From assembly GCA_023416585.1 (NCBI GenBank), contig JAEZHM010000113.1, positions 124,001-188,000 of the forward strand: a DNA stretch of 64,000 nt, in the 5' to 3' direction. This stretch comes from Bacillota bacterium (lineage in GTDB: Bacteria; Bacillota; Clostridia; Christensenellales; Aristaeellaceae). The notes under the pieces are model-generated. The model saw only the letters and a program-made list of their open reading frames with translations. It did not search any database and was not told where the DNA came from. Both the position numbers and the translations under genes were made by a program. Shown piece after piece: positions 8,623 to 16,629 of the stretch (positions are counted from its first letter, which is position 1; each line of letters opens with the position of its first letter).

Positions 8623-9684
8623 ATGAAGGTCACGTCCACGCAAATCGCAAAAAAGCTCGGTGTCTCCAGAAGCACGGTCAGCCGGGCGCTCAGCGGATAT
8701 CCCCACGTGGAAGAGGATCTGCGTCAGAAAATTTTGGCCCTGGCTGGTGAAATGAACTACCGGCCCAATCAGGCTGCGCAATCCTTGGCCAAGGGCGACA
8801 ATCTACTGATTGGTGTGGTGATCTACAACAGGCCTATGGATTATTGGGAGCAGGTGCTGCAGGGGGTGGAATTGGCGCAGCGCCAACTGCATGATTATGG
8901 CGTGGTGGTGGAGACGGTCATTTCGGATATCTCCAAGCCGGAGGAACAGGTGGAAGCGCTGAACGACCTGGTTGCAAGGGGCGCCAAGGCCGTTGCGGTG
9001 GCGCCTTCCGACCCGCGGACGCTGGCTGGCACCATCGACAAGCTCATGCAGGACGGCATCCAGGTGCTCCTTCTCAATGCGGATGTCCCCCAATCAAGCC
9101 GTCTTTGCTATGTGGGCAGCGACTATATCCAGGCCGGGAGGCTGGGTGGAGAACTGATCTGCCGCTTCATTTCCGGCAAGGGCAAGGTAGCCGCCATTGC
9201 CTACGATGACCCCGGCACGATGATCCCCCAGAAGCTCACCGGTTTCCGGGAAGAGATCAGCAGGTTCCCGGGCGTGGAACTGCTGGGACCCTATAAATTT
9301 TCCCGCGTAGGGGAACGGGTGTATGAAGACACGCTGGAGATGATCAAAAATCAGCAGCCGGACGCCATCTACATGACTTACGGCCAGCTGGAGGATGTGG
9401 CACGGGCGGTGGAGGATTCGGGCCTTGCTGGGAAGATTGCATTGATTGGCTTCGACATTTCCCCACAGGGAATCGGATACCTGCATAAGCAAGTTGTTTC
9501 GGCCATCATCGGCCAGGAACCTGAGCAGCAGGGAATACTCTGTGTGCGTATCCTCTACGATTATCTGGCCTGGAATATCCGCCCCAAAAGTAGTGTGATC
9601 CACGCGAGGCTGGAAGTGGTTACGACACAAAACAGCTGTTATTTCCGCAAAAATTCACTGAATGCCTCTACTTATTATTTATGA
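8623..9684 (+). CDS. LacI-family transcriptional regulator
   Basis: A 353-residue protein. The N-terminal helix-turn-helix (about residues 4-25) reads TSTQIAKKLGVSRSTVSRAL, followed by the hinge-helix region and a periplasmic-binding-like sugar-sensor domain (about 60-340) of the ribose-binding type. ATG at 8623 is preceded by a purine-rich but weak ribosome site (AAAGAGAGA). It sits directly upstream of an ABC sugar transporter and glycan-processing genes, so it probably controls them and itself through the two near-palindromes at 8433 and 8590. Whether it also controls the glycosidase/URO-D genes upstream cannot be told. Confidence 0.9.
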   Translation: MKVTSTQIAKKLGVSRSTVSRALSGYPHVEEDLRQKILALAGEMNYRPNQAAQSLAKGDNLLIGVVIYNRPMDYWEQVLQGVELAQRQLHDYGVVVETVISDISKPEEQVEALNDLVARGAKAVAVAPSDPRTLAGTIDKLMQDGIQVLLLNADVPQSSRLCYVGSDYIQAGRLGGELICRFISGKGKVAAIAYDDPGTMIPQKLTGFREEISRFPGVELLGPYKFSRVGERVYEDTLEMIKNQQPDAIYMTYGQLEDVARAVEDSGLAGKIALIGFDISPQGIGYLHKQVVSAIIGQEPEQQGILCVRILYDYLAWNIRPKSSVIHARLEVVTTQNSCYFRKNSLNASTYYL

Positions 9685-9717
9685 AAACAGCCTTGGTGAT
9701 GAAAAGGAGGATGGCTT

Positions 9718-10698
9718 ATGACCACCGCTGCCCTGCAGCTGAACAAACAAAAGCAATCCCGGATGGCAAAGTTTAAAAAGGGGTTCAGCGCAGGGAAATA
9801 CGTCTATATCATGTTTCTGCCGGTAGCTGTCTATTACATTCTTTTTTGCTATCTTCCCATGTATGGAATTATTATCGCATTCCAGGATTACAAGCCGGGT
9901 ATGAGTTTTTTTGCAGGCGCGAATTTCGTAGGGCTGAAAAACTTTCAGGAGCTTTTTTCCAGCCCCATGATCGGGAAGCTGATCAAAAATACGCTTATGC
10001 TCAATTTATGGGAATTGGTCATAGGGTTTCCGGCGCCTATCATCCTGGCGCTGCTCCTCAATGAAATCAAAAGCAACAAGTTCAAGCGTACTGTTCAAAC
10101 CATTTCCTATCTGCCCCATTTCATTGCTATGGTGGTGGTTGTGGGCATTGTCAAGGATGTTCTGTCCTCAGATGGGCTGTTTAACGAGATCCGCCAGTTT
10201 ATACATGTGCATGTAATGGGCAAACCCCTTTCCACATTTATTCCGCTCCTCTACCTGGATGTGCCTGCATATTTCCGGCCCATCTATACCCTGTCAGGCG
10301 TATGGCAAGGGGTAGGCTGGGGCTCCATCCTGTACCTGTCCACCTTGTCCAGCATTGATCCCCAACTGTATGAAGCTGCGGAGATCGATGGCGCAGGGCG
10401 GTTCCGTAAGATGTTTTCCATTACGCTTCCGGGTATTTCTCCCACCATTATTATCATGCTGATCTTCGCAGTAGGCGGCCTGATGAGCTCCGGCTTTGAA
10501 AAGCTGATCCTCCTGTATAAACCCCTCACCTACGATGTGGCCGACACCCTGGGAACCTATGTGTACCGCAAGGGACTGGAAGAAGCCCGCTACAGCTTTT
10601 CCACAGCGGTCAGCCTGTTTTCGACCATTGTGAACTTTATATTGGTCATGGCAGTCAACAGGGTCAGCCGCGCGGTCAGTGAGACCAGCCTATGGTAA
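9718..10698 (+). CDS. CUT1 ABC sugar transporter permease, LplB type
   Basis: A 326-residue membrane protein with about six transmembrane helices; the first is near residues 30-50 (YIMFLPVAVYYILFCYLPMY). The EAA loop, EAAEIDGAGRFRKMF, is present for contact with the ATPase. It belongs to the LplB group, known from importers of uronate, xylan or pectin oligosaccharides. No ATPase gene accompanies it; Firmicutes often share one MsmX-type ATPase among such systems. The start follows AAAAGGAGG. It pairs with the permease at 10712 and the binding protein at 11645. Confidence 0.88.
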   Translation: MTTAALQLNKQKQSRMAKFKKGFSAGKYVYIMFLPVAVYYILFCYLPMYGIIIAFQDYKPGMSFFAGANFVGLKNFQELFSSPMIGKLIKNTLMLNLWELVIGFPAPIILALLLNEIKSNKFKRTVQTISYLPHFIAMVVVVGIVKDVLSSDGLFNEIRQFIHVHVMGKPLSTFIPLLYLDVPAYFRPIYTLSGVWQGVGWGSILYLSTLSSIDPQLYEAAEIDGAGRFRKMFSITLPGISPTIIIMLIFAVGGLMSSGFEKLILLYKPLTYDVADTLGTYVYRKGLEEARYSFSTAVSLFSTIVNFILVMAVNRVSRAVSETSLW

Positions 10699-10711
10699 GG
10701 GAGGAACCCGT

Positions 10712-11596
10712 ATGAGAAAAAAACGCACCGTCGGTGATTGGATTTTTGACACCATCAACTATGCGCTTCTCCTGTTTCTGGTGGTGATCACCCTTTATCC
10801 CCTATGGCATGTGCTGGTGACATCCTTCGCAAGCCCTGAGGCCATAACCAAGTACGGCTCCATGCTGATCTGGCCCGATGGCTTCAACCTAAGGTCCTAT
10901 CAATATGTGTTCAGCAATCCCATGATCGGTATCGGCTACCAGAACACCATCCTGCTGGTGACCGTAGGCACGTCTCTCAGCATGCTGATGACCTGCCTTG
11001 GCGCTTATGCCTTGTACTGCAAGTGGCTGATGGGTAGAAAGTTCTTCATGATTCTAGTGACTATACCCATGTTCTTTGGCGGCGGCTTGATCCCAAGCTA
11101 CTTGCTGGTCCGCCAGCTGGGGCTGTACAACAGTTTCTGGGCACTGATCCTGCCCGGCGTTTTAAGCTCCTGGAATATGATCATGATGCGCACATTTTTC
11201 CAGGGGATACCGGATTCCCTGCCGGAATCAGCAAGGATTGACGGAGCCAACGACATCCATATCCTGTTTCGGATCTTGATCCCGGTGTCTATCCCCATCA
11301 TGGCGGTTATGATCCTGTTCTACGCTGTGGGCTATTGGAACGCGTGGTTTGGCGCTTCGATCTATCTGAAGGACAGAAGCAAGTTCCCCCTCCAACTCGT
11401 TATGCGGGGCATTCTCATCAGCGGCAGCCAGCGCGATTTCGACACGGGTTATATTTCCGGCGCCAACAAGACACAAATCTTCAAAGGCCTCAAATATGCA
11501 ACGGTCATCGTATCCACTATGCCCATCCTTTGCGTATATCCTTTCCTGCAGAAATACTTCGTCAAGGGGATTATGGTAGGTTCCCTTAAGGGCTGA
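10712..11596 (+). CDS. CUT1 ABC sugar transporter permease, YtcP/AraQ type
   Basis: A 294-residue permease, partner of the LplB-type protein upstream. The N-terminal helix LLLFLVVITLYPLWHVLVTS and a late EAA-like loop (ESARIDGANDIHILF) mark the MalG-like half of the channel. ATG at 10712 follows GGGAGGA, 13 bases after the previous stop; the in-frame ATG at 10691 lies within the upstream gene. The C-terminus KYFVKGIMVGSLKG is the usual ending of this group. Confidence 0.88.
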   Translation: MRKKRTVGDWIFDTINYALLLFLVVITLYPLWHVLVTSFASPEAITKYGSMLIWPDGFNLRSYQYVFSNPMIGIGYQNTILLVTVGTSLSMLMTCLGAYALYCKWLMGRKFFMILVTIPMFFGGGLIPSYLLVRQLGLYNSFWALILPGVLSSWNMIMMRTFFQGIPDSLPESARIDGANDIHILFRILIPVSIPIMAVMILFYAVGYWNAWFGASIYLKDRSKFPLQLVMRGILISGSQRDFDTGYISGANKTQIFKGLKYATVIVSTMPILCVYPFLQKYFVKGIMVGSLKG

Positions 11597-11644
11597 GGTC
11601 GCAACGCCCAAGGGCGTGGACATATAATAAAAGGAGGTTTTCCC

Positions 11645-13165
11645 ATGAAAAAACTGATCTCTTTGGTTCTTTGCCTGGCCATGCTTTTCACCATGACAAG
11701 CATAGCCGTGGCGGAAACCGCCCCCGCAGCGTTCTCCATCTGGACCTGGATGGGAGCAGCCGAAGGCTGGGGCTGCGAAAGCTATGACCAGGTTGCCTGC
11801 TTCCAAGAGGCCTCGAAGGCTACCAACACCACCATCACATGGCAGATGGAAAGCGACACCAACACATTTGACCTGATGATGTCCTCCGGCGACACGACCG
11901 ATGGCATCTATTATGCATGGAATCCTGTCAGGACCGCCACCTACTCCACGGCCGGCCTGATCCAGAATATCGCTTCCTTTATTCCCCAGTTCATGCCCAA
12001 CCTGAACGCTTTGATCGAAAGCGACCCCATGGTGAAAAAGCAGCTGGTTTCCGCTGACGGCGGCATATACTTCGTGCCCTGGATCACCGCGGACAAGCGG
12101 CTGGTCTATGGCGAAGGCTTTGGAATCCGTCAGGACTGGCTCGATGCGGCCGGCCTTGCCATGCCCACCACCGCCGAGGAATTGTACACCGCTTTAAAGA
12201 CCTTCCGCGACAAGGACGCCAACGGCAACGGCCAGAACGATGAAATCCTGACCGGCTATCCTGCCCAGATCAACAGGCTGACCTATGCTTTTGGCACCGC
12301 CGATGACTGGCATTATGCTGAAGATGGCAAAACCGTTGTTTACGGACCCACCACCGAAAACTATAAAGCTTGGCTGACATTCATGAGCAAGCTGTATGCC
12401 GAGGGGATCCTGGATCCTGACTTCTTCTCCAAGGACAGCGACATCTACATGAAGAAGGCGCAGGAAAACCGCGTGTCCGCCTACTGCGACAACCCCGCTG
12501 TGTTTGGCACCATCATGAAGGATGGCGCTTCCAATGGCATCACCATGAACTATGTTCCCATGGCTTACCTGCAATATAACGGCAAGAGTCTTAATCTGTC
12601 CTCCGCTACCCGCCGCTATGTGCAACCCTACGGCATCGCCGTTGCTTCCTCCTGCCAGGATGTGGGCCGGTTCCTGCAATACCTGGACTTCTTCTTCACC
12701 CCTGCCGGCAACGATCTGCTCAACTGGGGCGTCGATGGCGTCTCCTACACCGTGGCGAATGGCGAAAAGCAGTACACCGACAAGGTGCTGAACGATCCCA
12801 ACTACGAAGCCACCACTGCTCTTTCCCAGTTCGCGCTTCCCACCTTCGTAGGCATCCAGTCTGCCGACGCACAGATGAAGCTGCTCACCGAAGCGCAGCA
12901 GGCTTTCAACAAGGTGTGGGCCGCCACCGATTCTACCTTCGCTATTGAGCCCTTCCTTGCCTTCCAACCCGAAGAGATTGAGGTCAATACCGCCAAGCTG
13001 ACCGACCTGAACACCACCCGTGATTCTTGGCGCGACAAGTTCATCACCGGCGAAAAGAATGTTGAATCCGACTGGGAAACCTACTTAGGCGAGCTCAAAG
13101 CTTACGGCGTGGATGATCTGGCCGCTATCCGCCAGGCTGCCAGCGACCGCTACCAGGCCAAGTAA
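11645..13165 (+). CDS. Extracellular sugar-binding protein of ABC transporter
   Basis: A 506-residue solute-binding protein with a signal peptide (about residues 1-23, cleavage after AVA). There is no lipobox cysteine, unusual for a Gram-positive binding protein. The mature part has the two-lobed pattern of large LplA-like binding proteins, including a calcium-binding-like DKDANGNGQNDE loop (about residues 190-201). The start has AAAGGAGG upstream. It lies after its permeases and before the beta-helix gene. The size and LplA-like type suggest an oligosaccharide ligand; the identity is not readable. Confidence 0.88.
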   Translation: MKKLISLVLCLAMLFTMTSIAVAETAPAAFSIWTWMGAAEGWGCESYDQVACFQEASKATNTTITWQMESDTNTFDLMMSSGDTTDGIYYAWNPVRTATYSTAGLIQNIASFIPQFMPNLNALIESDPMVKKQLVSADGGIYFVPWITADKRLVYGEGFGIRQDWLDAAGLAMPTTAEELYTALKTFRDKDANGNGQNDEILTGYPAQINRLTYAFGTADDWHYAEDGKTVVYGPTTENYKAWLTFMSKLYAEGILDPDFFSKDSDIYMKKAQENRVSAYCDNPAVFGTIMKDGASNGITMNYVPMAYLQYNGKSLNLSSATRRYVQPYGIAVASSCQDVGRFLQYLDFFFTPAGNDLLNWGVDGVSYTVANGEKQYTDKVLNDPNYEATTALSQFALPTFVGIQSADAQMKLLTEAQQAFNKVWAATDSTFAIEPFLAFQPEEIEVNTAKLTDLNTTRDSWRDKFITGEKNVESDWETYLGELKAYGVDDLAAIRQAASDRYQAK

Positions 13166-13226
13166 AGCGTAAACAATCAGGGAATCACAGTATCCAATTA
13201 ATCTTAATATTACTCCCTACCAAGCA

Positions 13227-13305
13227 GGCTGCCCCTCTTGGCCGGGATGCGCATCCGCCATGGCGAATGCTGTCCTTGCCAAGGGGTGTGGCCTCTTGTA
13301 TTTTT
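13227..13305 (+). terminator. Branched hairpin structure, possible attenuator
   Basis: An outer stem (CTTGGC 13237-13242 with GCCAAG 13278-13283, extended by CCC/GGG and GGC/GCC) encloses two perfect small palindromes, GGATGCGCATCC (13245-13256) and CGCCATGGCG (13256-13265). A U-rich tract (TTGTATTTTT) follows. It lies between the binding-protein gene and the beta-helix gene, so it may be a partial terminator or a structured leader. Confidence 0.4.
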
Positions 13306-13317
13306 ACGGAGGTCATT

Positions 13318-16300
13318 ATGGATTTTCTTGAGCTTGTCCCAGTTCCCGGCATGGTCCTTAAAACGAATGTGCGCTTTGTGCCCGGCACCTATGATTTTCG
13401 CGGCCGGGAAGGGCTAGTGATAGGGGCGGACGATATTACTATCGACGGGAACGGTGCCGTACTTCAGGGGGGTTGCGAGCCCACCCGGGAAAAGACGGAT
13501 ACCACGGCGGACGAATTTGGTTACGGGGGAAACAGCGCAGCCAATAACGGCGCCGCCCTGGGCTTTTTTGGCACGGGATTAAGGCTTGAGAACCGTAAAA
13601 ATACCACGATCCGCAATCTGGCTGTGAAGGGCTTTGATCAGGGGGCCTTCCTTCAAAACTGCGAGCGGATCACCCTCTCGAATTGTGATTTTTCAGATTG
13701 TTTTTCGGACCCGGCCTGGGGCTGGGATGAGCATGGATTCCATGGCGGAATTTTAATGGTCTCTTCCTCCCATTGCGTGGTGAAGGACTGCCGCGCCAAT
13801 CGTGTCTGGGATGCGCTGAACATGCGCCACAGCCATTTCAACCTCATTGAGAACAATCATTTTGCCTATACATCCGATACCGGCTTGAAGCTTTGGAACG
13901 CCTGCGATAACAGGATCATCAGGAACAATTTTTCTTACGGTATCCGCATTGATCCGGGCGAGGTGCATGCCAGGGATTCCTCCAGCGTGCTGATCGAATC
14001 GGGTTCCAACCGGAATTATTTCTATCAGAATGACATGACCCATGGTGGGGATGGGCTGTTCATCCGTGTGCTGAACGGATGGATGTCTACCCACAATGTG
14101 TTTGAAGATAACGACTGCTCCTATGCCAACAACAATGCCGTGGAGGCATGGGCGGATCACAATACCTACATCAGGAACAAGGCCAATTACTCCAGCTATG
14201 GATTCTGGCTGGGGAACTCTGATCATATCCGCCTGATCGAAAACGAGGCCGCCTTCAACGGCATCATGCATCATAACGCCCCGGAAGCCTTCGGGAATTG
14301 CGGTATCGCCATTGTCAATGGCTCCGGCAGCCACAGCGTGCTGCAAGGCAATTTCATACATGACAATTGCGGCCCGGGGGTCGCCATCCGCCATGGTGCC
14401 GAGCAGCCCTCCTGCCATTTTGTCATCCAGGGAAACAGGATTGAAAACAACCGGGATTGCGGCCGCTACCGGGGCCACGGTATCTATTTGAAAAACGCCA
14501 GGCTTCTCACCTTTGCCGGGAACCGTTTCTTAAAGAACGATGGTGAGGAAATCTGCCTGGATGGGAATGTATCAGACTTGGTTTATTTGCCGGGCCAAGG
14601 CCATCCTCTCCCCGAGCTGTCCATTGCTTTCGAGCCCAGGCTGACGCTGGCTGGGAACGAAGTCCGCTTCACAGCCGATTGCAGCCCCTCCATGCAGCAT
14701 ATGTGGGATTTCGGGGATGGTTCTGTATCCAGTGAGCATCAGCCGGTTCAAGTGTTTGAAAAGCCGGGCCTTTATCCCGTCAGCCTCACGGTGAACAACA
14801 GGGACGGAGCTCAGCTTGCATCCGCGAACCTTTATGTTCTGCCTGCTGATTTTAAGGCGTTTGAACCTTTTACCTGTACGGTTCCGGATGGGAATGCTGC
14901 TCTTTCTTACGCACCGGGGATATACGGCACGCAGGCGGTAACGGCAGAGGCGAAAACGGGAAAATCCCATACGCTTTTGTTCCGCAAGGATACACCGGTT
15001 CAGCTGGGGGAAAGGGATACCCTGTATGCGCAGGTGCGCTATGTCAGCGATGCGGATACGGATTGGGAGAAGCAAACACGTTACCCTGTAATCACCCTGA
15101 AGAATGATGAAGAGAACTATGTGGAATACCGCCCGTCGGGACCGTTTATGGAAATGCTCTACGCAAAACGCAATGAAGAACGGGACAATGGACGCCTCCT
15201 GGAATTGCCGCTTCATGGGGATGAAAATTTCAGCGCAACGGTCATTGGCAGCGGGATCAGTTATGGTGTGACAAGCATTGCCCTTACATATGGGGGAATA
15301 TCCGAAGCCCATAGCACGCTGACCGTCAACGCCCTGGGCTTTGGTACCTGTCCTCCAAAAACGGAAAGCAGGCTGGACCTGGCCTATAACAAAACGGACT
15401 GCCTCGTGGCAAGCGAAGAAATGCCTTATTCGGATACAAAAGCCCCGGTGGAAAGCGGCGCGCCCAGTCATGGAGATCAAACGCCACGGGCTGTCTTTGC
15501 GGGGGATGGATATTATGGCGTCATGCTGGACGCTCCGCGTTATATCGACCATGTGGAGGCAGCTTTTTATCAGAACTCTACTCATACACATAGCGCACAT
15601 GGGGAAACCTTGCCCAATTCTTGCGCCGTGGAAGTGTGCATAGGGGGACAATGGCACGAATTACCGGGCACCCGGCAAGTGCCTCCTGATACGGGGAAGG
15701 CAGTAATCCGATTTGATCCGGTAATCACTTCCGGTGTGCGGGTCGTCTTTTCCAAAGGACAGGGCCCGGTGAGTCTGAAGCGCTTGCGCGCCTATCATGA
15801 CCGGGCGGTTTTCCCCCTTGATATTGCCACGGAAGGGGAAGAGATTGCCCTGGATTGCCTGGAAGTCAAGCTGAACAAAGAACTCAATGGGAACGGCACT
15901 CCCCTGGGTGATTTGACGGCTACGGTCCATTCGCTGGACGAGCAGGGCAAGCTCTTAAGCTGCCTGTACCGCACGGTGATTGGAAGGGATCAAATCGTAC
16001 CGTACCAGGTTACAAGGATTCCGGTAAACGGACTGAAGCTTAAGGAAGGTGAGCGTTACGCGCTGGCACTGGGCCAGACTGAGGAAGCGGCCTCCAGGAC
16101 GGAAGGGGACTACTACCGTTGGATCGCGGGCCCGGTAGTATGTGAAGAAACCTTCGGGATCTATACCGAAGGGGAAACGAAGCCGACCGATTATGACTGG
16201 GGCACCGCCTGGCTTCGGGCGGTCTGCGGCGGCGTGGCAAGCGAGTATACCCATTTTTCTGACCATGTGGGTACGCGGTTTGGTATTCAAGGAATGCAAT

Positions 16301-16629
16301 GCAGATACCAAACCTTCACTATGCCCTGGAAAAACCGGCTGCTTGCCGATGGAAGGGCATCGGGAACAGGATATTTTCTGAAAGCGGAGAAAAAGATTAC
16401 AGTTTCGCTCTTAGAAGAGCAACCGGCCAACGCAATGCTTATCTACCTTGCAAAAAAGCCATCCGGCTCCGTCACGCTTCTTGACGGGCATGGGACGGTT
16501 CTGGATGTTATCACGGACCCGCAAATGGGCCTTAACAGGTTCTCTTTTGAGAAGCGCGCCGGGGCACAATTGATCCTCCTGGCACAAGGAGACATCGAAG
16601 TATGCGAAATGGAATTGTTAAAGGAATGA
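13318..16629 (+). CDS. Parallel beta-helix protein with PKD domain
   Basis: A 1103-residue protein. Residues of about 20-420 form right-handed parallel beta-helix repeats (recurrent N-x-I-x-x-N patterns such as NRIENNRD), as in polysaccharide lyases and GH28-like hydrolases. A PKD domain follows (about 440-510, WDFGDGS), then beta-sandwich-like regions. One of these (about 740-840) looks like a carbohydrate-binding or discoidin-like fold. ATG at 13318 follows ACGGAGGT. No signal peptide is visible, unexpected for a PKD protein. Its position with GH38 and a sugar transporter suggests a glycan lyase or epimerase role, but no catalytic motif was identified. Confidence 0.7.
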   Translation: MDFLELVPVPGMVLKTNVRFVPGTYDFRGREGLVIGADDITIDGNGAVLQGGCEPTREKTDTTADEFGYGGNSAANNGAALGFFGTGLRLENRKNTTIRNLAVKGFDQGAFLQNCERITLSNCDFSDCFSDPAWGWDEHGFHGGILMVSSSHCVVKDCRANRVWDALNMRHSHFNLIENNHFAYTSDTGLKLWNACDNRIIRNNFSYGIRIDPGEVHARDSSSVLIESGSNRNYFYQNDMTHGGDGLFIRVLNGWMSTHNVFEDNDCSYANNNAVEAWADHNTYIRNKANYSSYGFWLGNSDHIRLIENEAAFNGIMHHNAPEAFGNCGIAIVNGSGSHSVLQGNFIHDNCGPGVAIRHGAEQPSCHFVIQGNRIENNRDCGRYRGHGIYLKNARLLTFAGNRFLKNDGEEICLDGNVSDLVYLPGQGHPLPELSIAFEPRLTLAGNEVRFTADCSPSMQHMWDFGDGSVSSEHQPVQVFEKPGLYPVSLTVNNRDGAQLASANLYVLPADFKAFEPFTCTVPDGNAALSYAPGIYGTQAVTAEAKTGKSHTLLFRKDTPVQLGERDTLYAQVRYVSDADTDWEKQTRYPVITLKNDEENYVEYRPSGPFMEMLYAKRNEERDNGRLLELPLHGDENFSATVIGSGISYGVTSIALTYGGISEAHSTLTVNALGFGTCPPKTESRLDLAYNKTDCLVASEEMPYSDTKAPVESGAPSHGDQTPRAVFAGDGYYGVMLDAPRYIDHVEAAFYQNSTHTHSAHGETLPNSCAVEVCIGGQWHELPGTRQVPPDTGKAVIRFDPVITSGVRVVFSKGQGPVSLKRLRAYHDRAVFPLDIATEGEEIALDCLEVKLNKELNGNGTPLGDLTATVHSLDEQGKLLSCLYRTVIGRDQIVPYQVTRIPVNGLKLKEGERYALALGQTEEAASRTEGDYYRWIAGPVVCEETFGIYTEGETKPTDYDWGTAWLRAVCGGVASEYTHFSDHVGTRFGIQGMQCRYQTFTMPWKNRLLADGRASGTGYFLKAEKKITVSLLEEQPANAMLIYLAKKPSGSVTLLDGHGTVLDVITDPQMGLNRFSFEKRAGAQLILLAQGDIEVCEMELLKE

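Noticed and set aside
11604..11628. Small hairpin ACGCCC/GGGCGT plus TATAAT before the binding-protein gene
   Set aside because: No -35 box lies at the right distance and the loop is only two bases; it is not enough to call a promoter or terminator.
12194..12967. Long minus-strand open frame of 257 codons inside the binding-protein gene
   Set aside because: Shadow frame opposite a gene with signal peptide and family features; it resembles no protein family I know.
14572..15657. 361-codon minus-strand open frame opposite the beta-helix gene
   Set aside because: No recognisable domain or ribosome site; the + strand frame is continuous with a PKD domain.
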